From Rhizobium ruizarguesonis (GTDB taxonomy: Bacteria; Pseudomonadota; Alphaproteobacteria; Rhizobiales; Rhizobiaceae): a DNA stretch of 64,000 nucleotides. The notes under the pieces were generated by a model. That model saw only the letters and a program-made list of their open reading frames with translations. It had not been told where the DNA came from and did no database searches. Position 1 is the stretch's first letter. Every line of letters starts with the position of its first letter. Both the position numbers and the translations under genes were made by a program. Below are positions 1 through 8,478 of the stretch, in pieces. The stretch lies in the NCBI RefSeq assembly GCF_012349115.1, contig NZ_PQIG01000002.1:1-64000 (forward strand). Direction: 5' to 3'.

Positions 1-95
1 TCTACCCCACCGTCGATGACGGCGTGAAGGGTGTGGCTTTTGTCGAAGCCTGCGTCGCGTCTTCCAAGAAGAACGGCGCATGGGTCAAGGTCTGA
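1..95 (+). CDS. C-terminal end of a probable Gfo/Idh/MocA-type oxidoreductase (partial)
   Basis: Only the last 30 or so codons lie in the window, read in the frame that starts at base 3 and ends with TGA at 93-95. The visible tail reads YPTVDDGVKGVAFVEACVAS and ends GAWVKV. This resembles the closing helix of Gfo/Idh/MocA NAD(P)-dependent sugar dehydrogenases, where a 'T..DG..G..F..A...S...G.W' pattern is common. The family assignment rests on this short tail alone. A clear hairpin terminator follows 33 bases downstream, so the gene is the end of its transcript. Confidence 0.5.
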   Translation, partial: YPTVDDGVKGVAFVEACVASSKKNGAWVKV

Positions 96-127
96 ATTTA
101 CCGATCCACATCGCCCCATGAAAAGGT

Positions 128-169
128 GCCGAGGCGGGGTCAAGCCGCCTCGGCGTTTTGTTTATTTTT
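128..169 (+). terminator. Rho-independent terminator after the partial oxidoreductase gene
   Basis: A perfect 10-bp stem (GCCGAGGCGG at 128-137 paired with CCGCCTCGGC at 145-154) with a 7-base loop is followed by the T-rich run GTTTTGTTTATTTTT. It terminates the left-edge gene. The DoxX-type gene on the other strand stops at 172, so the hairpin may serve both directions, although the T-run is on the plus strand only. Confidence 0.85.
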
Positions 170-171
170 GA

Positions 172-561
172 TCAGGTAGCAGCCGTGCGGCCGCGCTTCA
201 GCAGATTGTCGACGCTCAACGGTCCGGCACCTGCCGCCACCAGATAGAGAAACACGAAGCAGAACAGGATCGCCGCGACGCCGCCGTTCTGGGCGGGGTA
301 GATGCCTTTCGATGCATGCCCGATGAAATAGGCGAAGGCCATCAGGCCGGAGAGCACGAAGGCTGCGATGCGGGTCTGGAATCCCACCAGGACCAGGAAG
401 CCGAGGGTGAGTTCGAGAAGGCCGGCAATCCAGGGCAGCGAGCCTGCGGGCGGCACGCTTGCTGCAACCGGAAAATGCAGGATCTTCTGCGTTCCGTAGC
501 TGAAAAGCACAAGTGACGAGACGATGCGCAGCAAGCTCAGCAGATGGATCGAAGACAGCAT
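172..561 (-). CDS. DoxX-family integral membrane protein
   Basis: A 129-residue hydrophobic protein with about four membrane segments (roughly residues 5-22, 45-65, 70-90 and 100-120). The order 'LLRI..S.LF...G..K', a Pro/Gly-rich loop and 'LLELTLGFLVLVGF' is typical of DoxX/DoxD-like proteins. These are small inner-membrane proteins linked to quinone or thiol redox chemistry; their role in rhizobia is not settled. The start at 561 was chosen because AAAGGAAT lies 5-9 bases upstream of that ATG. An upstream in-frame ATG at 639 would add a hydrophilic, Arg-rich leader unlike the family. It stands alone, converging on the terminator at 128-169. Confidence 0.75.
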   Translation of the reverse strand: MLSSIHLLSLLRIVSSLVLFSYGTQKILHFPVAASVPPAGSLPWIAGLLELTLGFLVLVGFQTRIAAFVLSGLMAFAYFIGHASKGIYPAQNGGVAAILFCFVFLYLVAAGAGPLSVDNLLKRGRTAAT

Positions 562-678
562 TGGATTCCTTTCATATTTGTGATGCCATTTCCCGTGTAA
601 GGATCGCGGTCTCAACGGCCAAGTCACGACTGCTGACATTGCCGTTATGAGGTCGGCTGCGTGGTGGGGGAGGGGCGG

Positions 679-695
679 CTGCAGCGGCGTTGCAG
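679..695. promoter_or_regulatory. Imperfect LacI-type half-site pair upstream of the beta-glucosidase gene
   Basis: CTGCAGCGGCGTTGCAG is a partial inverted repeat sharing the CTGCA / TTGCAG arms of the perfect palindrome at 713-726. Two such sites 18 bases apart would fit a looped or cooperative operator. This is inferred from the sequence only. Confidence 0.35.
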
Positions 696-712
696 CTGTT
701 CTGTTTTTCCTC

Positions 713-726
713 CTGCAACGTTGCAG
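713..726. promoter_or_regulatory. Perfect 14-bp palindrome, probable LacI/GalR-family operator for the beta-glucosidase gene
   Basis: CTGCAACGTTGCAG is its own reverse complement and has the central CG step typical of LacI/GalR-family operators. It lies 86 bases before the beta-glucosidase start. TTGCAG (721-726) followed 18 bases later by TGTACT (745-750) could be a weak -35/-10 pair that the bound repressor would cover. The regulator is not identifiable here; a LacI-family protein is encoded at 23.3-24.3 kb but nothing links it to this site. Confidence 0.55.
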
Positions 727-811
727 TTTTTCTCGCCGCCAGCCTGTACTTTGCCTTCAGGCTTGGCTAAATCCGGCGCAAACGGTTCAACCCGAGAGAT
801 AGGATTTCCTG

Positions 812-2185
812 ATGATCGATCCGAAAAAACTCGCAGACCGCTTTCCCGGTGACTTCACCTTCGGCGTTGCCACCGCCGCCTTCCAGATCGAAGGCGCCAG
901 CAAAGCCGATGGCCGCAAGCCGTCCATCTGGGATGCTTTCTGCAATATGCCCGGCCGCGTCCATAATCGCGATAACGGCGACGTTGCGTGCGATCACTAC
1001 AATCGCCTGGAACAGGACCTCGATCTCATCAAGGAGATGGGTGTCGAAGCCTACCGGTTCTCGATCGCCTGGCCGCGCATTATCCCCGACGGTACGGGTC
1101 CAGTGAACGAGGCCGGCCTCGATTTCTACGACCGGCTGGTTGACGGCTGCAAGGCACGCGGCATCAAGACCTTCGCGACGCTCTACCACTGGGACCTGCC
1201 TCTGTTGCTTGCCGGCGAGGGCGGCTGGACCGCGCGCTCGACCGCCTATGCGTTTCAGCGCTATGCCAAGACGGTGATGAACCGCCTTGGCGATCGCCTC
1301 GACCGGGTTGCGACTTTCAACGAACCCTGGTGCATCGTCTGGCTCAGCCACCTCTACGGCATCCATGCTCCGGGCGAGCGCAACATGCAGGCCGCCCTTC
1401 ATGCCATGCATTACATGAACCTTGCCCATGGTCTCGGCGTCGAGGCGATCCGCTCGGAAGCCCCAAATGTGCCCGTCGGGCTTGTGCTCAACGCCGCCTC
1501 GGTCATTCCCGGCTCCGACAGCCCGGCCGATCTTGCCGCCGGCGAGCGTGCGCATCAGTTCCACAACGGCGCCTTCTTCGATCCCGTCTTCAAGGGCGAA
1601 TATCCTAAGGAATTCGTCGAGGCGCTCGGCGACCGCATGCCCGTCATCGAGGATGGCGACCTGAAGCTCATCAGCCAGAAACTCGACTGGTGGGGCCTGA
1701 ACTATTACAAGCCCGAGCGGGTCACCGACGATGCCGAACGCAAAGGCGATTTCCCCTGGACGGTGGAGGCGCCGCCGGCAAGCGACGTCAAGACCGATAT
1801 CGGCTGGGAAATCTATGCGCCGGGCCTGAAGCTCTCGATCGAGGATCTCTACCGCCGCTACGAACTGCCGGAATGCTACATCACCGAGAACGGCGCCTGC
1901 GACAACACAGATGTCATCGACGGCGAGGTCGACGACACGATGCGCCTCGACTATGTCAGCGATCACCTCGAAATCGTTGCCGGCCTCATCAAGGACGGCT
2001 ATCCCCTACGCGGCTATTTCGCCTGGAGCCTGATGGACAATTTCGAATGGGCGGAAGGCTACCGCATGCGCTTCGGTCTGGTCCATGTCGATTATGAGAC
2101 CCAGCTACGCACGGTAAAAAAGAGCGGCAAATGGTATCGCGAACTTGCGACAAAATTCCCGAAGGGCAATCACAAGCCGGGTTAG
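812..2185 (+). CDS. Family GH1 beta-glucosidase
   Basis: This 457-residue (beta/alpha)8 glycosidase hydrolyses beta-glucosides such as cellobiose or plant aryl-glucosides with retention of configuration. The GH1 signatures are complete: 'FTFGVATAAFQIEGA' near residue 15, the acid/base Glu171 in TFNEP, and the nucleophile Glu359 in YITENGA. The C-terminal 'FAWSLMDNFEW..GY..RFGLVHVD' segment forms the glucose-binding end. There is no signal peptide, so it should act in the cytoplasm. Length is standard for the family. ATAGGA lies about 7 bases before the ATG. A palindromic LacI-type operator at 713-726 suggests substrate-controlled expression. The next gene is separate, so this is probably a monocistronic unit. 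Confidence 0.93.
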   Translation: MIDPKKLADRFPGDFTFGVATAAFQIEGASKADGRKPSIWDAFCNMPGRVHNRDNGDVACDHYNRLEQDLDLIKEMGVEAYRFSIAWPRIIPDGTGPVNEAGLDFYDRLVDGCKARGIKTFATLYHWDLPLLLAGEGGWTARSTAYAFQRYAKTVMNRLGDRLDRVATFNEPWCIVWLSHLYGIHAPGERNMQAALHAMHYMNLAHGLGVEAIRSEAPNVPVGLVLNAASVIPGSDSPADLAAGERAHQFHNGAFFDPVFKGEYPKEFVEALGDRMPVIEDGDLKLISQKLDWWGLNYYKPERVTDDAERKGDFPWTVEAPPASDVKTDIGWEIYAPGLKLSIEDLYRRYELPECYITENGACDNTDVIDGEVDDTMRLDYVSDHLEIVAGLIKDGYPLRGYFAWSLMDNFEWAEGYRMRFGLVHVDYETQLRTVKKSGKWYRELATKFPKGNHKPG

Positions 2186-2298
2186 AGGCGCGTCCTCAGG
2201 CGGCGACACAAAAATAGCTCGTCAGAAACCTGCAACAGCCGGTTGCTTAAACGTTTTTGAACCCTTGGCTGGCAAAGTCCGACGGTCAGGGAGTCGTA

Positions 2299-4512
2299 AT
2301 GCAGACCGCCGGAAAGTCGCAGAGAAAAGGATTGGGAATAGGCCGTCACATCACCGTCACGGGCGTGCTTTTTTCCTTCGCCGTCATCGTCGCTGTCGTC
2401 ACCATCATGGTGCTGACGGCGCTCGAACGCGTGTCCGAAAATGCCAATCTCCTCGATGACGAGCGCTCGCGCGAAACGACGGTCGGCGCAGTGAAGACCT
2501 TCGAGGATCAGCTCGGCGCGACGCTCGACGATTACGCCGCCTGGGACGACGCCGCCGTCAACGTCTACGCGCCTGATGGCATGGCCTGGACGGTGAGCAA
2601 TTACGGCGAGATGTCGGTCAACAGCTCGCTGTTCGACATGGCGATCGTCATCGATGGTGAGAAGAAGGCAATCATGGCCTATCGCGACGGCAAGCCGATG
2701 GAGGAGCCGCTCACGGATTTCTTCGCGCCGTCGCTCTGGACCCTGCTCGACACGGTGAAGGCGGCCGGTCCGGCCGATCGTCCTCAGGCGGTCGGTTTCG
2801 TCACCACCAAGCGGGGCATTGCCGCCGTCGGCGTGGCATTGGTGCGGAAAAAGTCTGGTGCGCTTGACGTGCCCGCCGACCAGCATCGTTATCTCGTTTT
2901 CGCTCGCCATCTCGATGACGACAGGGTGACTGCTCTCGGCCAGACCTATGTCATCGGCGGGCTGAGGCTGGCGCCGCCGAGCTTTGCGGCCGACTATCTC
3001 GTACCGATCGTCGATCCGACGGGGGCAACGCTCGGCAAGCTCGTCTGGGCCTCGCGTTCACCCGGCGATATCGCCTATGCACAGGTGCGGCCGATGGTCA
3101 TCCAGGCGCTCGGTCTCGTCGGATTGTTTTTCGTAGTGCTGCTGGTCATCGGCTGGCTTGCCGGCCGCCGCCTGAAGGCAGAGGAAGGCAGCGCCCGCGA
3201 GGAGGCGCTGCGCGACAGGCTGAGCGGCCTTTCCAATCGGGATGGTCTCGGGCTCGCCGTCGATCGTTTTGTCATCGAAGCACGCCAGACAAAGCGCAAT
3301 GTGCTGCTCCTCTACCTCGACCTCGATGGCTTCAAGGAAGTCAACGACAGCTATGGTCACGGCACCGGCGATCAGTTGATCCGTGCGGTCGCGGCCGGGC
3401 TCGCTGTGCTCATTCCGCAGGGTGCGGTTCTCGCCCGTATTGGCGGCGACGAATTTGCGATCGCCTTTCTCTCCGACAGCGAAAATGCCGCCGCCCTGCA
3501 GCTTGCCGAACAGATCCTCGATTTTCTCGTCGAGCCATTGGAGATCGGTCGCCGTGTCGTCGTCGTCGGGGCAAGCATTGGTATCGCCATGTCGCCTTTC
3601 GGTGCGATCGGGCGTGAGGAGCTGGTGCGCCGTTCCGACCTTGCCATGTACAAGGCAAAGGAGGCCGGCCGCGCGCGCATGACGCTCTACGATCCGTCGA
3701 TGGATGCCGATCGAGAGCAGCGCAATGCGCTGGAACTCGACCTTCGGATCGCTATCGAAAGCGGCGACCTGACGCTTGCCTACCAGCCGCTGATCGATGC
3801 GGCGACGCATGCGATGACCGGCGTCGAGGCGCTGGTGCGCTGGAACCGTCCGGGCCATGGCCCTGTATCGCCCGAACTGTTTATCCCAATTGCCGAGACC
3901 AGCGGCCTCATCGAATCGCTCGGTCTGTTCGTGCTACGCAAAGCCTGCGAGACGGCGAAACAATGGCCGGACCTCAACGTTTCGGTCAACGTCTCGCCCG
4001 GCCAGTTCCGCAATCCCGCCTTTACCGACTATGTGCGCTACGTGCTGAAGCAGACGGAGATTGAGGCCGGCCGCATCACGCTCGAGATCACCGAAGGCTA
4101 CATGATCCAGAATCCGCAGCGCACCCGCCAGTCGATCGAACGGTTGAAGGGGCTGGGGGTCAAGGTGGCGCTCGACGATTTTGGTTCTGGCTTCTCCTCG
4201 ATCGGTTATCTCAGGCAGTTCGGCTTCGACCGCATCAAGATCGACCGTTCGCTGGTCATGGGTGTCAACGAAGACAAACGCCAGCGCGAGATGCTGCAGG
4301 CGACGGTGGCGCTCGCCCGCTCGCTCGACATTCCGGTGACGGCCGAAGGCATCGAGACCGAGGAGCAGGCAATAGCCATGCGCCTTTTCGGCTGCGACTG
4401 CCTGCAGGGCTATTGGTTCGGAAAGCCTGTGACATCAGACCTTATCACCGAGATGCTGAACGAGCGGCGTGCAGCCGGGCCGGAAACTCGGCGCCGTATC
4501 GGCGCAGCCTGA
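2299..4512 (+). CDS. Membrane GGDEF-EAL protein with periplasmic CHASE4-like sensor
   Basis: A 737-residue cyclic-di-GMP turnover protein. An N-terminal membrane helix (about residues 15-37) is followed by a periplasmic region beginning FEDQLGATLDDYAAWDD that resembles CHASE4 sensors. A second helix (about 272-292) precedes the cytoplasmic enzymes. The GGDEF domain keeps its active-site motif (RIGGDEF, residues 380-386) and the EAL domain keeps its signature Glu (GVEALVRW, Glu510) and DDFGSGFSS loop. Both activities are therefore possible: diguanylate cyclase and phosphodiesterase. ATG 2299 is preferred to the upstream TTG 2257 because AGGGAG lies 6 bases before it. It converges on trhO, with a 53-base gap. 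Confidence 0.9.
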   Translation: MQTAGKSQRKGLGIGRHITVTGVLFSFAVIVAVVTIMVLTALERVSENANLLDDERSRETTVGAVKTFEDQLGATLDDYAAWDDAAVNVYAPDGMAWTVSNYGEMSVNSSLFDMAIVIDGEKKAIMAYRDGKPMEEPLTDFFAPSLWTLLDTVKAAGPADRPQAVGFVTTKRGIAAVGVALVRKKSGALDVPADQHRYLVFARHLDDDRVTALGQTYVIGGLRLAPPSFAADYLVPIVDPTGATLGKLVWASRSPGDIAYAQVRPMVIQALGLVGLFFVVLLVIGWLAGRRLKAEEGSAREEALRDRLSGLSNRDGLGLAVDRFVIEARQTKRNVLLLYLDLDGFKEVNDSYGHGTGDQLIRAVAAGLAVLIPQGAVLARIGGDEFAIAFLSDSENAAALQLAEQILDFLVEPLEIGRRVVVVGASIGIAMSPFGAIGREELVRRSDLAMYKAKEAGRARMTLYDPSMDADREQRNALELDLRIAIESGDLTLAYQPLIDAATHAMTGVEALVRWNRPGHGPVSPELFIPIAETSGLIESLGLFVLRKACETAKQWPDLNVSVNVSPGQFRNPAFTDYVRYVLKQTEIEAGRITLEITEGYMIQNPQRTRQSIERLKGLGVKVALDDFGSGFSSIGYLRQFGFDRIKIDRSLVMGVNEDKRQREMLQATVALARSLDIPVTAEGIETEEQAIAMRLFGCDCLQGYWFGKPVTSDLITEMLNERRAAGPETRRRIGAA

Positions 4513-4565
4513 CCGGCGGCCCGATCATCCTCAGGCAGCAAGGCTGGTCCAAACGGAACCCCGGC

Positions 4566-5495
4566 TCAGCTGCCGATATGCCGTTGGCCGCGCTTTTTCG
4601 CGAGGGCGATCTGGTGCTGCCGCTGACGGTAGCGCAGCCGGTCTTCCTCCGTGCGCGAGTGGTAGCAGTGGCTGCAGGAAACGCCTTCCTCGTAGAGCGG
4701 CGAGCTGATTTCCTCGGCGGTGATCGGGTTGCGGCAGGCGTGGCACAGCCTGTGTTCGCCTTGCTTCAGACCGTGCTCGACGGAGACGCGCTCGTCGAAG
4801 ACGAAGCAGGCGCCATCCCAGAGGCTTTCCTCCTGCGGCACTTCCTCCAGATATTTCAGGATGCCGCCCTTCAGATGATAGACCTCGTCGAAGCCCTCAG
4901 CCTTCATGAAAGCGGTGGCCTTCTCGCAACGTATTCCGCCGGTGCAGTACATGGCGACCTTCGGCTTGTTGTGCAGGCCGGTATTGTTGCGCACCCAATC
5001 GGGAAATTCACGGAAAGTCTTGGTCTTCGGGTCGAGCGCGCCGCGAAAGGTGCCGATTGCCGTCTCGTAATCGTTGCGGGTGTCGATGACGATGGTATCA
5101 GGATCGGAAATCAAAGCGTTCCAGTCCTTGGCCGCCACATAGGTGCCGACCACCTTGTTGGGGTCGATGTCCTCCACGCCCATGGTGACGATTTCTTTCT
5201 TCAGCTTCACCTTCATGCGCAGGAAGGGCATTTTCGAGGCGCGGCTTTCCTTGTGCTCCAGGCCCGAAAATTCCGGCTGGGCGCGCAGGAAGGCGAGCGC
5301 GGCGTGAATGCCGGCATCCGGGCCCGCGATCGTGCCGTTAATGCCTTCATGCGCCAGAAGCAGCGTTCCCTTGACGCCGTTCTCCTCGCAAAGCGTCTGC
5401 AGCGGCGCTTGCAGGCTGGCAAAGCGCGGCACGGAAACGAAATGGTAAAGTGCGGCCACGAGGAACGGGCTGGTGTGGGTCAGGCTGTCGGTCAT
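4566..5495 (-). CDS. trhO: tRNA uridine(34) hydroxylase TrhO (YceA family, rhodanese domain)
   Basis: The 309-residue product is predicted to hydroxylate U34 of certain tRNAs on the way to 5-methoxy or 5-carboxymethoxyuridine, using prephenate-dependent chemistry known for the family. The order is an acylphosphatase-like N-terminal domain (residues about 10-100, with [12 protein letters not shown]), then a rhodanese domain with catalytic Cys184 in CTGGIRC, then a Cys-rich tail (CHACRNPI and a later CSHC) probably binding zinc. The start at 5495 gives the canonical domain arrangement. A GTG at 5585 would overlap the upstream gene, and the extra residues look unstructured. A VOC protein gene ends 71 bases upstream on the same strand. 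Confidence 0.9.
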   Translation of the reverse strand: MTDSLTHTSPFLVAALYHFVSVPRFASLQAPLQTLCEENGVKGTLLLAHEGINGTIAGPDAGIHAALAFLRAQPEFSGLEHKESRASKMPFLRMKVKLKKEIVTMGVEDIDPNKVVGTYVAAKDWNALISDPDTIVIDTRNDYETAIGTFRGALDPKTKTFREFPDWVRNNTGLHNKPKVAMYCTGGIRCEKATAFMKAEGFDEVYHLKGGILKYLEEVPQEESLWDGACFVFDERVSVEHGLKQGEHRLCHACRNPITAEEISSPLYEEGVSCSHCYHSRTEEDRLRYRQRQHQIALAKKRGQRHIGS

Positions 5496-5566
5496 GGGCC
5501 GGAAATACAGAAAATCGGCGGGCCGCGCAATTGCCTTCGCCAGCGGCGGCCTTGATCGCTGATCGA

Positions 5567-6043
5567 TTACGCTCGCGCCTGCCACGCGGAAAACGGCCGC
5601 ACGCCGAAACTCCGGTCGGGGATGTCGTCGAGAACGTTGATGAACTCGATCGAGTGCCCGTCCGGATCCTTGAAATAGATCGACAGCGCCGGCATCCAGC
5701 CGAGAACCACCGGTTCCGTCACCGGTTCACCGGCAAAGCCGAGAGGTTCCACACCCTTTGCCCTGAGAATGGCGGGCGCCTGAAGCACGCCGTTGGCGGT
5801 CATGCGGAAGGCGATATGCAGCCGCATCTTCAGCGGCCCGGTTCCTGTTTCCCAAAGGCCGAGCATGCCGGTCTTCCTGTCGTCCACCCAGAGGAAAGCG
5901 ACTTTACGCTCCTCGAATGAGGCGGCAGGTTCGAGCCCGACGACATCGCGGTAGAAATCCGTGGAGGTCTTGAGATCGGCAACGGTCAGATGGGTCTCGT
6001 AGAGCCCGAGCACCTTCGGCATCGCGGCATTTTCGGCGGTCAT
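5567..6043 (-). CDS. VOC-superfamily (glyoxalase/bleomycin-resistance-like) protein
   Basis: A 158-residue protein with two beta-alpha-beta-beta-beta modules: '[25 protein letters not shown]' early and '[17 protein letters not shown]' near residues 120-140. Family members bind a divalent metal through His/Glu residues and act as lyases, isomerases, dioxygenases or resistance proteins. Candidate ligands are the early His of THLTV and the late Glu of SIEF. The substrate cannot be told. GAGGAA lies 5 bases before the ATG at 6043, which excludes the longer in-frame reading from 6115. It may be cotranscribed with trhO downstream. Confidence 0.82.
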   Translation of the reverse strand: MTAENAAMPKVLGLYETHLTVADLKTSTDFYRDVVGLEPAASFEERKVAFLWVDDRKTGMLGLWETGTGPLKMRLHIAFRMTANGVLQAPAILRAKGVEPLGFAGEPVTEPVVLGWMPALSIYFKDPDGHSIEFINVLDDIPDRSFGVRPFSAWQARA

Positions 6044-6134
6044 TTTTTCCTCGCGGATCAAGTCTCTGCTTGTTCGACCACCGCAGGCTAGGACCTCAAG
6101 ATTGGTTGAGGTCAACAGGTTTCCCCGCGAAAAT

Positions 6135-6149
6135 CTTCAGATGCTGAAG
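6135..6149 (-). terminator. Weak hairpin, possible terminator of the CYTH-CHAD operon
   Basis: CTTCAG-CAT-CTGAAG read on the minus strand is followed by ATTTT, about 50 bases after the CHAD stop codon. The stem is only 6 bp, so efficiency is doubtful. Confidence 0.35.
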
Positions 6150-6198
6150 CAATCGGAAATGCAGAGCAGCGCACAAGCACTTCCGGTTTCGCCGTCTC

Positions 6199-7107
6199 TC
6201 AACTCCCGGCCATCAGCCAGAGAAGCTCGATGCGCTGCGCTTCCTCGTCGGCATCATCGGCGAAGACGGCTTCGGCTTTGATCAGCGCTTGCCGCCGGTC
6301 TTCCTGCTGGCGGAAGATGATGATGTCGAGCAGATGCGCCAGGTCGTCATTGCGAGTGAAGAGCTGCGGTTCGGCCTCGACCAGTTCGGAGAGCACGGTG
6401 AGATCGTGGATGTGACCGAGATCCTCGACGAGTTCCTTGGCCGCATCCCGCTTGGCCTTCATCGCGCCCGGCCAGACGTCGCGCAAAAGGGTATGGTAGA
6501 GCCGATAGTCGTAGGTGCGTTTGCGCAGATCGTGGAAATCGTCGGCCGATGCCTCGCCGTGGCAAGCCGCAAGCGCGGCCTTGGCCTTGCGCGCAGTGCG
6601 GCGCCAGCTCTTCGCCAGCATGCGTGCATTCTTGCGGTGGCCGCCATCAAAGGAGACTGCGTCCAATGCGGCGATCGCCTCCTTCAGAACGCCGGAGGTT
6701 TCCGCGAGCCGCTGTTCCAGGCCGCTTTCGGCTTCGGCCATCCAGTCACGGCGTCCTTCGAGAATGGTGACGATGCGGCCGAGCGCCTCGCTCTCCTCGT
6801 TCCCGCGGGCTGCATGATGCAGATATTGAGCGGTGCCGATGAGGGCGGTAGCGTCGCGGATCGCCGAAAGCGAGCGTGCGGCATCGCGCAGCCGCGCATT
6901 TTCCTGGGCCTGAAAATCCGGCGTCTCGCGGGCCACGAGGCGATAGAGCGAGCGTAGTCGCTTCAGGTTCTTGCGGAAAGAATGGATCGCCTCATGCGCG
7001 CCGTCCGGGCGTTCCCCGAGGACAGTGACGGCGTGTTCCAGCTGCTTGGTCGCGACGCTGCGGAACGCTTCGGTGAAATCGGCGTCAGGCCGAATGCGAT
7101 AGGCCAT
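6199..7107 (-). CDS. CHAD-domain protein
   Basis: A 302-residue all-helical protein with the conserved histidines expected of CHAD domains, including 'AIHSFRKNLKRLRSLYRLV' near residue 40 and 'DDFHDLRKRTYDYRLYHTLL' near residue 210. CHAD proteins bind polyphosphate through basic residues on the helices and often localise to polyphosphate granules. The gene overlaps the upstream CYTH gene by 23 bases, so the two are very likely translationally coupled. In many bacteria CYTH and CHAD are fused. The ATG at 7107 was preferred over a TTG at 7134. The role in polyphosphate biology is inferred from the family. Confidence 0.85.
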   Translation of the reverse strand: MAYRIRPDADFTEAFRSVATKQLEHAVTVLGERPDGAHEAIHSFRKNLKRLRSLYRLVARETPDFQAQENARLRDAARSLSAIRDATALIGTAQYLHHAARGNEESEALGRIVTILEGRRDWMAEAESGLEQRLAETSGVLKEAIAALDAVSFDGGHRKNARMLAKSWRRTARKAKAALAACHGEASADDFHDLRKRTYDYRLYHTLLRDVWPGAMKAKRDAAKELVEDLGHIHDLTVLSELVEAEPQLFTRNDDLAHLLDIIIFRQQEDRRQALIKAEAVFADDADEEAQRIELLWLMAGS

Positions 7108-7573
7108 GCCTGTCGTGCCCGTATTCTGTGGCAAGCGCCTGGTTGGAATAACGGAAATCGCCGGTCACTTCGCGGCCGAGCCAGGCGGGCAGGGCCGGAT
7201 CATCGGTTTCCGCCGTCATTTCGACCTCGGCGATTACCAGTCCACGATGCTCGCCGGTAAAGACGTCGACTTCCCAGACGAACCCCTCATGCGGAACGCG
7301 GTAGCGCGTCTTCTCGATGACGACGCCGATCGCGTTCTGCAACAGCTCTTCGGCGTCGGCGATCGGTATATCGTATTCGAATTCGTCACGGGTGATGGTG
7401 CTGCGGCCGATCTTGATCGTCAGTCTCGCCTTCTTGCCGTCGAGGACGCGTACCCGCACGGAACGATCGTCCATCGAGGCGATGTAACCCTGCCTGAGGA
7501 CAGATTTCGTCTCGACAGCGGAACGCCATCCATCGCTGCGTACGAGAAACTTCCGCTCGATCTCTTTCGCCAT
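7085..7573 (-). CDS. CYTH-domain inorganic triphosphatase-like protein
   Basis: The 162-residue product begins MAKEIERKFLV, which is the ExExK signature (Glu4, Glu6, Lys8) of CYTH triphosphate tunnel enzymes. Alternating charged beta strands follow, such as 'VRVRVLDGKKARLTIK' and 'WEVDVFTGEHRGLVIAEVEM'. Bacterial stand-alone CYTH proteins usually hydrolyse inorganic triphosphate, and a minority are class IV adenylate cyclases. The adjacent CHAD gene favours a polyphosphate-related role. The start at 7573 places the motif at the extreme N-terminus, as in characterised members, with AGG about 10 bases upstream. Confidence 0.87.
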   Translation of the reverse strand: MAKEIERKFLVRSDGWRSAVETKSVLRQGYIASMDDRSVRVRVLDGKKARLTIKIGRSTITRDEFEYDIPIADAEELLQNAIGVVIEKTRYRVPHEGFVWEVDVFTGEHRGLVIAEVEMTAETDDPALPAWLGREVTGDFRYSNQALATEYGHDRHGLSHSA

Positions 7574-7727
7574 ACCGGTGAACCTTTTGTGACGATTGCG
7601 GCACGGTAGACCAATTTCCGCGCATTTCCTACCCATCTTGTCATATGGCCTGGTTTTATCTCGACAAGGTTCCGCCGGGGCGTTATTCGGGATCCGAATT
7701 CAATCGTTTCAAGGAAGTCGCACGACC

Positions 7728-8366
7728 ATGGGCGAGAAAACAGAGAAGCTCCTTTCCATCCTGAAACTCCAGCCGGTCGTTCCGGTTTTGATCGTCGACG
7801 ATGCCAAGTCGGCGGTGCCGCTGGCCCGGGCGCTCGTCGCGGGCGGGCTGAAGGCGATCGAGATCACCATGCGCACGCCGGCAGCACTCGAGGCCGTGCG
7901 CGCTGTCGCAGCCGAGGTCGAGGGCGCCGAAGTCGGCGCCGGCACGATCCTCAATGTCGCCCATTGGGAGGCTGCCGTCGCGGCCGGTTCGAAGTTCATC
8001 GTCAGCCCGGGCACGACGCAGGAGCTGCTCGATGCCGCTGCCGATTCCGACGTGCCGCTGCTTCCGGGGGCCGCGACCGCCAGCGAAGTCATGGCGCTGC
8101 GCGAAGAAGGCTACCAGGTGCTGAAATTCTTCCCGGCCGAGCAGGCCGGTGGCGCCGCCTATCTCAAGGCGCTGTCCTCGCCGCTTGCCGGCACGCTATT
8201 TTGCCCGACCGGCGGCATTTCGCTGAAGAACGCCGATGATTATCTCTCGCTGCCGAACGTCATCTGCGTCGGCGGCTCGTGGGTGGCGCCGAAGGAACTG
8301 GTCGCGGCCGGCGACTGGGCTGGCATTACCAAGCTCGCGGCAGAGGCGGCAGCGCTGAAGGCCTGA
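7728..8366 (+). CDS. eda: 2-dehydro-3-deoxyphosphogluconate (KDPG) aldolase
   Basis: A 212-residue class I aldolase that cleaves KDPG to pyruvate and glyceraldehyde-3-phosphate, the last step of the Entner-Doudoroff pathway used by rhizobia for hexoses. The Schiff-base Lys133 (VLKFFPAE) and the catalytic Glu45 (EITMRT) fall at the same numbers as in the E. coli enzyme. The phosphate-binding GAGTIL and FIVSPGT segments are present. AAGGAA precedes the ATG at 7728; the longer upstream reading lacks family similarity. The gene is monocistronic with a hairpin terminator 10 bases after the stop. Its promoter region (7574-7727) is shared back-to-back with the CYTH gene. Confidence 0.95.
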   Translation: MGEKTEKLLSILKLQPVVPVLIVDDAKSAVPLARALVAGGLKAIEITMRTPAALEAVRAVAAEVEGAEVGAGTILNVAHWEAAVAAGSKFIVSPGTTQELLDAAADSDVPLLPGAATASEVMALREEGYQVLKFFPAEQAGGAAYLKALSSPLAGTLFCPTGGISLKNADDYLSLPNVICVGGSWVAPKELVAAGDWAGITKLAAEAAALKA

Positions 8367-8375
8367 GTTTCGGCA

Positions 8376-8417
8376 GGGGGCGGGCGAGCCTGACGGCTCG
8401 ATCCCGCTCCCCCTATT
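8376..8417 (+). terminator. Hairpin terminator after eda
   Basis: CGAGCC-TGAC-GGCTCG forms a perfect inner stem that is extended by G-rich and C-rich outer arms (GGGGGCGGG and CCCGCTCCCC, imperfect), followed by TATTTGTATTT. Confidence 0.7.
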
Positions 8418-8478
8418 TGTATTTCAGCCGTCGCAAACCTATGTTCTCCTCCAGTTTCAAACAGGGAGACGACGAGGA

